Source: JAVBQO01 sp031548885
GTDB taxonomy: Bacteria > Patescibacteriota > Saccharimonadia > Saccharimonadales > Saccharimonadaceae
Assembly: GCA_031548885.1 (NCBI GenBank)
Contig: JAVBQO010000001.1
Coordinates: forward strand, 186,001 to 250,000
Direction: 5' to 3'
DNA length: 64,000 bases
Shown: piece by piece, positions 1-7,935 of the stretch
Numbering within the stretch: the first letter of the stretch is position 1
Layout of the letters: the number at the start of each line of letters is the position of its first letter
Translations under genes and position numbers: made by a program
The notes under the pieces: model-generated
Databases searched by the model: none
The model's input: the letters and a program-made list of their open reading frames with translations, nothing else
What the model was told of the DNA's origin: nothing

Positions 1-268
1 TTCGCAATTTCTGTGCGTCCTCGACGGTCATTTGCGTCGCCGGATTTTCGACGTCTTCGACGACGTCGTACATCACGTAAGTTTTCGCCGTGCCGTCATT
101 CTGGTTCAAAACCGCCCGCACGTTTTGTTCGCGGTCTCCGTTATCGCGCCGCCATGCCGCGGCGATGGCTTGTTGCACGACGTCCAAAACGGTGTCTTCG
201 GGTAAGTTTTTTTCCTCGGCGATAATGCGAATTGCGCCGGCCAGTTGCTGTAGATTCAATGTGTCCAT
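1..268 (-). CDS. nusA: Transcription termination/antitermination factor NusA (N-terminal part, cut by window edge)
   Basis: NusA binds RNA polymerase through its N-terminal domain and modulates pausing, termination and antitermination. On the reverse strand an open frame runs from an ATG at 268 off the left edge. The first residues (MDTLNLQQLAGAIRIIAEEK, then LPEDTVLDVVQQAIAAAWRR) match the NusA N-terminal helix pattern, in which an amphipathic helix is followed by a DVVQQAI-type helix and a basic stretch. About 89 codons are visible, so only part of the N-terminal domain can be judged and the S1/KH domains lie outside. An AAAGGAG ribosome binding site sits 6 bases before the ATG. It is divergent from the pepN-like gene, with 108 bp between them. 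Confidence 0.85.
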   Translation of the reverse strand, partial: MDTLNLQQLAGAIRIIAEEKNLPEDTVLDVVQQAIAAAWRRDNGDREQNVRAVLNQNDGTAKTYVMYDVVEDVENPATQMTVEDAQKLR

Positions 269-340
269 GTTTGCTCCTTTATTAAAAAATCCGACCTGCC
301 GGCCGGGAATGTACAGTTATAATTATACATGGTCTTTTAC

Positions 341-376
341 TTTTCGCAAGATTTTCACACCTGATATAATAAATAC
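341..376 (+). promoter_or_regulatory. Leaderless-type promoter of the aminopeptidase gene
   Basis: An extended -10 box (TG, one base, TATAAT) has its TATAAT at 365-370, leaving six bases before the ATG at 377. A start site at the usual distance from the -10 would fall on or beside the ATG, so the mRNA is predicted to be leaderless. No Shine-Dalgarno sequence precedes the ATG. One copy of the TTTTCGCAA word lies at 341-349. Confidence 0.6.
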
Positions 377-2866
377 ATGAAAGTAAACCACCTCATCGAT
401 TTTTTTGTACCCGAAAATTACCAACTAACGCTGGACGTTGACCGCGAAAACCGCACATTTTCCGGCAAAGTTGTCATCCGCGGCCAGCAAGTCGGCGACG
501 AAATCCGGCTGCATGCGAAAAACTTAGACATTCTGGTCGCGAAAATCGACGGCAAAATTTGTGAGATTTCACAGTTAGAAAACGACGAGGTCAAATTTGC
601 GAAAAGTAGCCGCGGCGATCACAAAGTAGAGTTAGAATTTTCCGGCAAAATCTCCGAAACCGACATGCACGGCCTCTATCTGTGTAAATACGAACTAGAC
701 GGCCAGCCACGCGAACTTTTCGCGACGCAATTCGAATCGCATCACGCCCGCGAAGTTTTCCCGTGCGTCGACGAACCGGCCGCCAAAGCCACCTTTGACG
801 TGACAATCAACTGTGATGAAAAAGTCGTTCTAGGCAACACGCCAATCGCCAGTCAAAACGACCGCGCCACAACATTCGAAACCACACCAAAAATGTCGAC
901 CTATTTGCTGGCATTCGTGGCCGGCGATTTGATCAAAAAATCTGGCAAAACCACGTGCGGCGTCCAGGTCAACGTTTTCGCCACGCCGGCGCAAACCGAA
1001 AAGCAGCTCGATTTCGCGCTGGATATCGCGAAAAAATCGATCGACTTTTTCGAACAATATTTCGGCGTCGATTATCCGCTACCCAAATCCGACCACGTGG
1101 CGTTGCCTGATTTTTCGTCCGGCGCGATGGAAAACTGGGGTTTGATCACTTACCGCGAAACCTGTTTACTGGCCGACGATGCGTCGGGAATCGCTGCGAA
1201 AAAATACATCGCAACGGTAATTGCTCACGAACTTTCCCATCAATGGTTTGGCAATTTGACGACGATGAAGTGGTGGGATGACCTGTGGCTAAACGAAAGT
1301 TTCGCAACGATCATGGAGCATATCGCCGTCGACGCGATTCATCCGGAATGGAACATTTGGGAAATGTTCGAAACGTCCGACGTCATCGCGGCGCTGCGGC
1401 GCGACAGTCTGTCGGGCGTGCAATCGGTGCGCCAGAACGTCAATCATCCGGACGAGATTTCGACGCTGTTCGATTCGGCAATCGTGTACGCCAAAGGCGG
1501 CCGTTTGCTGAAAATGCTACGTGCGTATGTCGGCGAAAACGCTTTTCGCAAAGGTTTGCAGAAATATTTCGAAAAGTTCGCCTACCAAAACACGCGCGGT
1601 GCGGATTTGTGGAAATGTTTGTCGGACGCCAGCGGCAAAGACTGCGCGAAGTTGATGGACACATGGTTGACACAATCTGGTTATCCGGTTGTCTCGGCGC
1701 GTGTTGACGGCAACGAAATCGAACTTTCGCAAACGCAATTTTTCACGGACGGTGCAAATTCGGATCAGATTTGGCCGATTCCGCTTTTCGCAAATGACGA
1801 CGCGCCGGAAATTTTTGACACGAAAACGATTTCGTTTAATCCCGCCGATATCGCTGATTTTCAACTCAATATTGGCAACAACGCGCATTTTATCTCGCAT
1901 TATGACGAAGTTTTGCGCGAAAATATTTTTGCGAAAATTAGCGAACTTGACACGATTGATCGTTTGAAAATTTTGAACGAAATGACATTGTTGGCACGCG
2001 CTGGCACCAATTCGGCGTCCGATTACGTCGATATTTTGCAGAAAATGGAGCACGAGAATAACGACGCCGTTTGGGGAATTATGTCGCTGATGATTGGCGA
2101 TTTGAAGCGTTTCACCGAAGGCAACGACGAACTTCGCAAACATTTGAACATTTTGGTTGCGAAAATTAGCAAACCACTTTTCGCAAAACTCGGTTGGAAA
2201 ACAAAGCCAAATGAAGACAACAACACGACCGAACTGCGCAGTACGATTATCGGTAATTTGATTTTCGCGCGCGATCCCGAAATCGTCGATGAGGCGCTGC
2301 GAATGTACGAATCAAACAAAGCTGATCTGCGAAAAATCGACGGCAATTTGCGCGGCAGTATTTTGGTCGCGGCGGTGCGATTTGGCGAAGATAGCGATTT
2401 TCATTATCTGTACGACGTGTACAAAACGACGCAGGACGCGGATTTGCAACTAGAGATTTGCGGCGCGTTGACGGCGTCGAATCGACTGGACGATATCCGC
2501 GAAATGATCGCTGGATTAACCAACGCCAATATCGTTCGTCCGCAGGATGTGATGTATTGGTTCGCCTATTTGCTGGGAAATTTCGATTCGCGCGATTTCG
2601 CGTGGGATTGGCTGCGCGACAATTGGAATTGGGTCGAAAAAACGTTTGGCGGCGACAAATCGTACGATACATTGGTGCGACAAGCCGCTGCGCGATTGAC
2701 AACGCGCGTGCAACTGGACGAATTTCGCGATTTTTTCACGCCGCTAATGAATGAGCCAGCGCTGAAACGTGCGATTGAAGTCGGTATTCGCGATATTGAA
2801 TCACGCGTTGAGTGGTTAGATCGCGATCAGGCAGCAGTTGCGAAAAAGTTGTCGAGCGTGGCGTGA
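377..2866 (+). CDS. pepN: M1-family zinc aminopeptidase
   Basis: An 829-residue metallopeptidase that removes N-terminal amino acids from peptides, probably in the cytosol since no signal peptide is visible. The substrate-recognition motif GAMENWG is at residues 249-255. The zinc site HELSH is at 284-288, and the third zinc ligand E307 lies in WLNESFA, giving the M1 spacing HExxH-x18-E. Length and order (N-terminal beta domain, catalytic domain, C-terminal helical ERAP1-like region) fit M1 enzymes. An amino-acid-scavenging role suits a host-dependent CPR cell; that is inference. Its stop overlaps a possible GTG start of the next, damaged gene. The gene is rich in the dispersed TTTCGCAA word. 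Confidence 0.93.
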   Translation: MKVNHLIDFFVPENYQLTLDVDRENRTFSGKVVIRGQQVGDEIRLHAKNLDILVAKIDGKICEISQLENDEVKFAKSSRGDHKVELEFSGKISETDMHGLYLCKYELDGQPRELFATQFESHHAREVFPCVDEPAAKATFDVTINCDEKVVLGNTPIASQNDRATTFETTPKMSTYLLAFVAGDLIKKSGKTTCGVQVNVFATPAQTEKQLDFALDIAKKSIDFFEQYFGVDYPLPKSDHVALPDFSSGAMENWGLITYRETCLLADDASGIAAKKYIATVIAHELSHQWFGNLTTMKWWDDLWLNESFATIMEHIAVDAIHPEWNIWEMFETSDVIAALRRDSLSGVQSVRQNVNHPDEISTLFDSAIVYAKGGRLLKMLRAYVGENAFRKGLQKYFEKFAYQNTRGADLWKCLSDASGKDCAKLMDTWLTQSGYPVVSARVDGNEIELSQTQFFTDGANSDQIWPIPLFANDDAPEIFDTKTISFNPADIADFQLNIGNNAHFISHYDEVLRENIFAKISELDTIDRLKILNEMTLLARAGTNSASDYVDILQKMEHENNDAVWGIMSLMIGDLKRFTEGNDELRKHLNILVAKISKPLFAKLGWKTKPNEDNNTTELRSTIIGNLIFARDPEIVDEALRMYESNKADLRKIDGNLRGSILVAAVRFGEDSDFHYLYDVYKTTQDADLQLEICGALTASNRLDDIREMIAGLTNANIVRPQDVMYWFAYLLGNFDSRDFAWDWLRDNWNWVEKTFGGDKSYDTLVRQAAARLTTRVQLDEFRDFFTPLMNEPALKRAIEVGIRDIESRVEWLDRDQAAVAKKLSSVA

Positions 2867-3456
2867 ACGACTATTTATTCCTGAAAAAGTACTTCAAATT
2901 ACAGACTGGAATATTTTTTTGATAAAAGTGTATTTTCGAATTGTGCACTCATCAATAGCGTTTTGTCGAACGACGAAATTGATCGCTGCGGAAAAGTTTC
3001 GACTGAAAAATTCGACCAAATTCACAAAATTGAAACGTCCACGGATTTGGAAATTTGGCTCGACACGTTTTCGAAATGCTACGTTGCCGACGATCCACAA
3101 GGTCCGTATGGCGACCAAACGTATTTCTTGCCAGTTTTGCGCCGAGCTTGGCTGGCAAATCGCGACGATGACGAGCTGGGATATTTTCTGATCTATGACG
3201 GCGGGCGTCCGGTCGGCGCGGCGTGTTTGACTGTGCGCGAAAACATCGCGTATTTATCCGGCGGCGGAACTTTACCAGATGTGCGCGGCCAAGGTTTTGG
3301 CAAAGCAATGGCGTATTTTCGCGTCCAAAAAGCCATCAAACGCGGCGCGACAGAAATCTGCCTAGCGACCGAAAAAGGCGGCTTCCGTACGAATTTTATC
3401 AACGCGTGGGATTTCGACCGCGTTTTACCAGCGTAGGATTTGCGAAAAAAGTTTAG
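2863..3456 (+). pseudogene. GNAT-family N-acetyltransferase, interrupted by one or two frameshifts
   Basis: The middle frame (2963-3436, apparent TTG start) contains the acetyl-CoA loop in LPDVRGQGFGKAM, typical of GNAT motif A. That frame ends in an unconvincing tail. One base away, the frame ending at 3456 reads PYEFYQRVGFRPRF, a canonical GNAT motif B ending. Adding one C to the CC near 3385 would join them as EKGGFPYEFYQRVGF. Upstream, a GTG at 2863 overlapping the aminopeptidase stop opens a 19-codon frame, and dropping one T from the T7 run at 2914-2920 would join it to the GNAT frame. With both changes the gene would be about 197 codons, translationally coupled to pepN. It is either a true pseudogene or the result of homopolymer sequence errors. 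Its stop overlaps the converging rnhB stop. Confidence 0.7.
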
Positions 3457-4379
3457 ACGACTTCGACAAATTGCTCGAATTCCGGTGGCGTTCCGGTCAA
3501 GCTAAGCGCCGACAAAACCGTTTCGGTCGCCGGATTTTCGTGCTGCTGCAACCAGATTTCGGCTGCGAAATTCATTTGTTTTAGTTTTTTTGGTGTAATC
3601 GCAGACAAACCATCGCCTTGCATGGTGGCGCGGCGATACTTGACTTCGGTAAAGTGCAGACGATTTTCGCACATCGAAATGATGTCGATTTCGCAAAATT
3701 TGGTGCGCCAATTGCGCTGCAAAATCGTATGACCGATCCGTTGCAAATGCTCCGCCGCAATTGTTTCCGCCAAGTGACCAGATGTTCGCAAAAACTTTGG
3801 CTGATCAGTCGGAATATCACCCAGCGCCCGCGCGACCGGCGCGAAACTGGCGCGGTGGATCGGCGACGCGCCACATTTCGCCAGCGCCGCGGCATGTTTA
3901 GCTGTGCCGTATCCGACGTGACCATCGAATCCGTAATCTGGAAAAACCGCGTGCAGTCGATGCATGTAATTGTCGCGGGCAACTTTCGCAACGATCGCTG
4001 CCGCCGACACCGATTGAATCAACGAATCGGCTTTGGCCAGCGTCGTGACGCGCGGATCATCCAATAGTTTGATTGTTCCGTCAATGATAATTTCGTCGTA
4101 GTCGCAGTTAATTTGCGCAGCGGCTTTTCGCGCCGCCAGTTTCAACGCTGGACCAAGTCCGATTTCATCAATCGTTCGCGCCGAAACCCAGCCGATGCCG
4201 ATCGACCGAGCTTTTTCGCAGATTTCGCGTGCTAATTTTTGGCGTTTTTTGGTCGTCAATTTTTTGCTGTCGGCCAAGCCGTCGATTTTCGCGTTGCCTA
4301 GCACCACCGCGCCAACCGCCATCGGTCCCGCCCACGCGCCGCGGCCAACTTCGTCAATTCCCAAAATTCGGTTCATCAC
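3453..4379 (-). CDS. rnhB: Ribonuclease HII fused to a YraN-type (UPF0102) nuclease-fold domain
   Basis: A 308-residue fusion. Residues 1-190 are RNase HII, which cuts RNA in RNA-DNA hybrids and removes misincorporated ribonucleotides. The GIDEVGRGAWAGP signature gives D9 and E10, and D100 and D118 complete the DEDD metal site. Residues 198-308 match YraN/UPF0102, a restriction-endonuclease-fold family of uncertain function: GHLAE (E205), ExD at 230-232 and ExK at 245-247 form the PD-(D/E)xK-like core. In many bacteria rnhB and yraN are adjacent separate genes near rplS, and here they are one frame. The start is GTG at 4379 or ATG at 4376, both overlapping the stop of the upstream thioredoxin gene, which implies coupled translation. 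Confidence 0.9.
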   Translation of the reverse strand: MMNRILGIDEVGRGAWAGPMAVGAVVLGNAKIDGLADSKKLTTKKRQKLAREICEKARSIGIGWVSARTIDEIGLGPALKLAARKAAAQINCDYDEIIIDGTIKLLDDPRVTTLAKADSLIQSVSAAAIVAKVARDNYMHRLHAVFPDYGFDGHVGYGTAKHAAALAKCGASPIHRASFAPVARALGDIPTDQPKFLRTSGHLAETIAAEHLQRIGHTILQRNWRTKFCEIDIISMCENRLHFTEVKYRRATMQGDGLSAITPKKLKQMNFAAEIWLQQHENPATETVLSALSLTGTPPEFEQFVEVV

Positions 4380-4861
4380 TGCCTATATTTTGTCAAAAAC
4401 GCATCGACGGTCGCCTGGTCATCATAAGTTTCAAGCGTATCAACAACAGCGCCATTCGCGATGTGCACGACCGTCGGCACATTCGTCACGCCGACGCGCT
4501 TCATCAATGCGCCGAGTGTTTCGGCGTTTTCGGCACGAGCGGCGTCAGTGTTATAATACAAAATTTTCGCGTTTTGCGACGCGACCGCTTGATCCAGAAT
4601 CGGCCGAAACGCCTGACAATGTGGGCACGTCGGGCGACCAATATACACGACCGCCGAAGTCCCGTCATCCAAAATTGCTGTCAATTGTTCGTTATTGATC
4701 TCTGTCATTTCGCCGGTCGGCGCGGTGGTCGTTCGCGTTTCATTTGAACTCGTCGTATCGTCACGCGCGATCGCGCAACCAATTCCGACTAGAATCAACG
4801 CGAAAAATACCGCCACAATCCACCACCAAAATTCACTCTTTGCTGCGTGATTTTTCGTCAT
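4376..4861 (-). CDS. Membrane-anchored thioredoxin-like protein
   Basis: 161 residues with one N-terminal membrane segment (about 11-30, WWWIVAVFFALILVGIG), a Thr/Ser-rich linker, and a thioredoxin fold carrying the redox motif CPHC at 79-82 and a cis-Pro turn (NVPTVV). The catalytic domain most likely faces outside the cell, acting in disulfide exchange or thiol reduction of surface proteins. A strong GGAGGGGG ribosome binding site precedes the ATG and a -10 box lies at 4882-4887. The gene is first in a transcript with the rnhB-yraN fusion. CPHC resembles DsbA-type active sites more than CGPC thioredoxins, so an oxidase role is possible. Confidence 0.8.
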   Translation of the reverse strand: MTKNHAAKSEFWWWIVAVFFALILVGIGCAIARDDTTSSNETRTTTAPTGEMTEINNEQLTAILDDGTSAVVYIGRPTCPHCQAFRPILDQAVASQNAKILYYNTDAARAENAETLGALMKRVGVTNVPTVVHIANGAVVDTLETYDDQATVDAFLTKYRQ

Positions 4862-4881
4862 TCCCCCTCCTGTTTTAATTT

Positions 4882-4889
4882 ATTATAGC
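4882..4889 (-). promoter_or_regulatory. -10 box of the thioredoxin/rnhB-yraN transcript
   Basis: Read on the minus strand this is TGC followed by TATAAT (an extended -10). It is followed by a short leader with a strong Shine-Dalgarno sequence before the ATG at 4861. It directly abuts the hairpin that ends the upstream rplS transcript. Confidence 0.55.
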
Positions 4890-4918
4890 AAAATCGCCCG
4901 CATTCCGGCGAGCGATTT
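4890..4918 (-). terminator. Hairpin downstream of rplS
   Basis: An inverted repeat with arms AAATCGC (4891-4897) and GCGATTT (4912-4918) and extra GC pairs inside. On the minus strand the stem is followed by a short T run. It sits 19 bp past the rplS stop, just before the next promoter, and fits an intrinsic terminator. Confidence 0.55.
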
Positions 4919-4936
4919 CGGCGTTTTCGCAAAGAT

Positions 4937-5455
4937 TTACGCCTCAGCGTGGCGTGCTTCGACTTCGGCTTGTTTTGCTTCGAGTTCTGCGTTTTCGGCA
5001 GCTTTTTCTGCCTGTTTCGCAGCAGCGTCGGCAGCAGCAGCCTCTTTCAATTTAGCCGCTTCTTCTTCGGCGTGGACATCGTGAACGTCGTTGACTGATT
5101 TGTCAAAAGCTTTCGCAACCAAACGAGCCGATTTGCCCTGGCGTTCGCGCAGGTACGTCAAGTTCTTGCGGCGGACTTTACCGCGTTTCATGATTTCGAC
5201 TTTTTCAACCAACGGACTGTGCAACAAGTACGATTTTTCGACGCCAACACCCGACGTGACTTTGCGAACGGTAATTCGGCTATCCAACGAATCCTTGCGG
5301 TCGGTGCGAATCACGACACCTTCGAACATCTGGATGCGCTCTTTGCTGCCTTCTTTAATTTTCTGGTACACGCGGACGGTGTCACCGCTGCGAACATCGA
5401 CGACTTTCGGTTTTTTCTGTGCGTCGTTGATTTTTTGAATCAATGCAAAACTCAT
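4937..5455 (-). CDS. rplS: 50S ribosomal protein bL19 with a long Ala/Glu-rich C-terminal tail
   Basis: Ribosomal protein bL19, located at the 30S-50S interface. Residues 1 to about 115 match the family (VRSGDTVRVYQKIKEG, ERIQMFEGVVI, then GVGVEKSYLLHSPLVEKVEI and KVRRKNLTYLRER). The usual length is about 115, but this protein has 172 residues. The extra tail (about 116-172) is almost only Ala, Glu and Lys and should form a charged helix. The gene precedes the thioredoxin and rnhB-yraN genes, echoing the common rplS-lepB-rnhB-yraN order with lepB missing. The upstream sequence has a weak ribosome binding site and an extended -10 box (TGC-TATAAT) about 45 bp before the start. Confidence 0.95.
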   Translation of the reverse strand: MSFALIQKINDAQKKPKVVDVRSGDTVRVYQKIKEGSKERIQMFEGVVIRTDRKDSLDSRITVRKVTSGVGVEKSYLLHSPLVEKVEIMKRGKVRRKNLTYLRERQGKSARLVAKAFDKSVNDVHDVHAEEEAAKLKEAAAADAAAKQAEKAAENAELEAKQAEVEARHAEA

Positions 5456-5548
5456 TATGCTCTCACTTTTATAGATTTATTTACAGTTCAGTGACAGATT
5501 ATAGCACATTTTGTATCTGGAGGCTAGAGTGATTTTTCGCAATCAAAA

Positions 5549-5563
5549 TGCGATAATGGTTTC
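5549..5563 (+). promoter_or_regulatory. Leaderless-type promoter of the malic enzyme gene
   Basis: An extended -10 (TGC then GATAAT at 5552-5557) is followed by exactly six bases and then the ATG at 5564. No ribosome binding site is present. A TTTTCGCAA word lies just upstream at 5534-5542. Confidence 0.6.
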
Positions 5564-6706
5564 ATGAATTACGACGAACTAGCACTCGAATTACACAAAA
5601 AATATCGCGGCAAGATAACACTTAAACTTCGCGATGATGGCGAATTAGACCGCGAAAAACTATCGGCATATTACACGCCTGGCGTTGCCGCTGTTTCACG
5701 CGCCATCGCCGACGACCCAACGCAGCTGCCAGTTTACACATGGACGAACAATTTGGTCGCCGTGATTTCCGACGGCTCGGCAGTTTTGGGCCTCGGTAAC
5801 ATCGGTCCGCGCGCCGCGATGCCTGTCATGGAAGGCAAAGCATTATTATTCAAGCATTTCGCAAATGTCGACGCCGTGCCGATCGTCATCGAACAGGGTT
5901 CGGTCGACGAAACGGTCGAAACAATTGCGAAAATCGCCCCGAGTTTTGGCGCGATCAATCTGGAAGATTTCGCCGCGCCAGATTGTTTCGCAATCGAGGA
6001 AAAATTGAAAGAACGCCTAAATATGCCGGTCATGCACGACGACCAACACGGCACAGCAATCGTGGTTTTGGCCGGGCTGATCAATGCAATGAAAGTCGTC
6101 GGCAAAGATTTGAACGATTGCGTGGCAGCGTTTTCGGGCGTCGGCGCGGCGGGTGTGGCGATCATGAAATTGTTGAGATTGTACGCTCCGGGCTTGCGAA
6201 TTATCGCCGTTGATTCACGCGGAATTATTTGCGAAAGCCGCGACGATCTAAACCCAGTCAAACAACAATTGATCGACGATAAAATAATTTTTGCGAAAGA
6301 ATCTGGCGATTTGGCGAGGGCCTGCAAAGGTGCAGATATTTTCGTCGGCGTTTCGCAACCGGGTGTTTTGACGCCAGACATGGTCAAGTCGATGAATTCG
6401 GATGCGATCATATTCGCTCTAGCCAACCCAACGCCGGAAATTTTTCCGGACGATGCGAAAAACGCCGGCGCGGCTATTGTTGCCACCGGCCGCAGTGACT
6501 TTCCAAACCAAGTCAACAACGCGCTGGCGTTCCCAGGAATTTTCCGCGGCGCACTGGACAACCACGTTGCGAAAATCACCGACGATCACAAAATCGCCGC
6601 TGCGCGGGCTATCGCGAGCGTCGTCGCAAATCCGACAGCCGACGAGATTATTCCGTCGCCGTTTTCGCCGGGATTGGCTGATGTGGTTGCGAAAGTTATC
6701 AAATGA
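5564..6706 (+). CDS. NAD(P)-dependent malic enzyme (oxaloacetate-decarboxylating malate dehydrogenase)
   Basis: 380 residues, the length of the compact bacterial malic enzymes that convert malate to pyruvate and CO2 with reduction of NAD or NADP. The N-terminal domain has YYTPGVAAVSRAI and SDGSAVLGLGNIGPRAAMPVMEGKA. The metal site lies in INLEDFAAPDCFAIEEKL, followed by MHDDQHGTAIV. The dinucleotide-binding loop FSGVGAAGVAI starts the Rossmann domain, and FALANPTPEIFPDDA follows. Malic enzyme is one of the few central-carbon enzymes that link C4 acids to pyruvate in such reduced genomes. The stop overlaps the start of the damaged Nudix gene (ATGA), so the two were probably co-transcribed. Confidence 0.93.
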   Translation: MNYDELALELHKKYRGKITLKLRDDGELDREKLSAYYTPGVAAVSRAIADDPTQLPVYTWTNNLVAVISDGSAVLGLGNIGPRAAMPVMEGKALLFKHFANVDAVPIVIEQGSVDETVETIAKIAPSFGAINLEDFAAPDCFAIEEKLKERLNMPVMHDDQHGTAIVVLAGLINAMKVVGKDLNDCVAAFSGVGAAGVAIMKLLRLYAPGLRIIAVDSRGIICESRDDLNPVKQQLIDDKIIFAKESGDLARACKGADIFVGVSQPGVLTPDMVKSMNSDAIIFALANPTPEIFPDDAKNAGAAIVATGRSDFPNQVNNALAFPGIFRGALDNHVAKITDDHKIAAARAIASVVANPTADEIIPSPFSPGLADVVAKVIK

Positions 6707-7178
6707 CCAGCTACCTCTGTCGAGATATAAACGATATACCACACACCGTTGATGAAACTAATCTAAGCGAACATCATTCCGTCTACGCGATTATTCGCAA
6801 TTCGGACGGCGTTTTGCCGGTCGCGCAAACCGATCACAAAACACATCGTTTTGAATTTCCGGGCGGTGGCGTCGAAGCCGATGAGTCGATTTCAGACGCG
6901 TTGCGACGCGAGGTTTTGGAAGAAACTGGACTTGCGATAGACGTGATTGGCGATAAAATCTGTGAACTTGTCGATTCTACTACGATCAGGAAGCGCAAAC
7001 CGGCTGGCGATCGGTGCGAACATTTTTCGAAGCGACTACTGGTGGGAAATTGATCACGGAAGGAAATAACATCGACGTTATGGCTGCGAAATATTTCGCG
7101 AAGCCGTACAAGGAAACAACTATTAGTGCAGTAACGAAAATGATTTTGAACAAATTACACAAAAAGGAGAACCGATGA
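6703..7178 (+). pseudogene. Nudix hydrolase, split by a one-base deletion
   Basis: The first frame (6703-6975) holds a complete Nudix box, GGGVEADESISDALRREVLE followed by ETGL, which binds the metal and cleaves nucleoside-diphosphate-type substrates. At about 6975 the frame passes into a tail that looks meaningless. The next frame continues FYYDQEAQTGWRSVRTFFEA and runs to a TGA at 7178, exactly as a Nudix C-terminal half should. Restoring one T (GATTTCTAC instead of GATTCTAC) gives a continuous protein of about 158 residues. This is either a slippage mutation or a sequence error. The gene overlaps malic enzyme by 4 bp and the hydrolase start by 4 bp. Confidence 0.75.
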
Positions 7179-7935
7179 ATATCAAATACTCAACATTGAA
7201 CGTTCCTGGCGTCAGACCCGACCCGCTCCATTCGTTTTGATAGAGCAAAAATCCAATCCCGACTGGTGCGTATTGTGGATTCAGGGATGGACAAGCAATA
7301 TCGCCGGTCACATCGACGGTATTGAGCGAATGTCCGAAACATCTGGCGTCAGTTTCGCAATGCTCGATTACGCGGGGCATGGCGAGCATCCAGTCAAAAT
7401 CAACGATTCGACACGGTCGATGCAGATTACCGAAGTACGTTTTGCATACGAAACGCTTGCGAAAACGTACGAGAATATCATCGTTATCGGCGGAAGTTTC
7501 GGCGGATATTTGGCAGCGAATTTGCTTGACCTGGGTCCGAAAGCGGCCGTTTTGCGTGTGCCCGCAATCTATAACGAGCAACAAGACGATACGAAATATG
7601 CGGATGTTTACGATAACGAGGAAGATTACGCTAACCGGTATTCGCGGGAGAACTTTGGTCGTATCGTAACTGATCGAACTTTGTCGTTAGTTGCTAACTT
7701 TTCGAATATGATTTATGTTGTGCGTCACGAAAATGACGTTATTATTCCAAAATGGATTCCTGATTTGTATTTCAATACAGCCAAGCGTGGAAATTACTTG
7801 TTGGTTCCGGGCGCCGAGCACGCGCCGAAAACCTTGGCCGACGCCGGTATGGCTGCGAAATATTACGAATACATCGAAAAAATGGTTGTCGACATAATTT
7901 ATTGGGAAATGCTTGCGGCGAAGAACAAACTATAG
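7175..7935 (+). pseudogene. Alpha/beta hydrolase with a frameshift near its start
   Basis: The main frame (from 7237) has an alpha/beta-hydrolase nucleophile elbow in IVIGGSFGGYLAANL, an early strand VLWIQGW, and a late acid/His region (HENDVIIP and PGAEHAP). A good ribosome binding site (AAGGAG) precedes an ATG at 7175 that overlaps the Nudix stop, but this ATG lies in another frame and stops at 7240. Adding one C to the CCC at about 7217 fuses MNIKYSTLNVPGVRPDP to APFVLIEQKSNPDW without a break. The intact protein would have about 253 residues. The substrate is unknown. As with its neighbour, a real mutation and a homopolymer error cannot be told apart here. A shortened protein from the TTG at 7237 is possible. 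Confidence 0.7.

Noticed and set aside
6976..7053. The shorter Nudix product ending at 7053
   Set aside because: Its last 25 residues look unrelated to Nudix proteins, while the next frame continues the fold, so a frameshift is the better reading.
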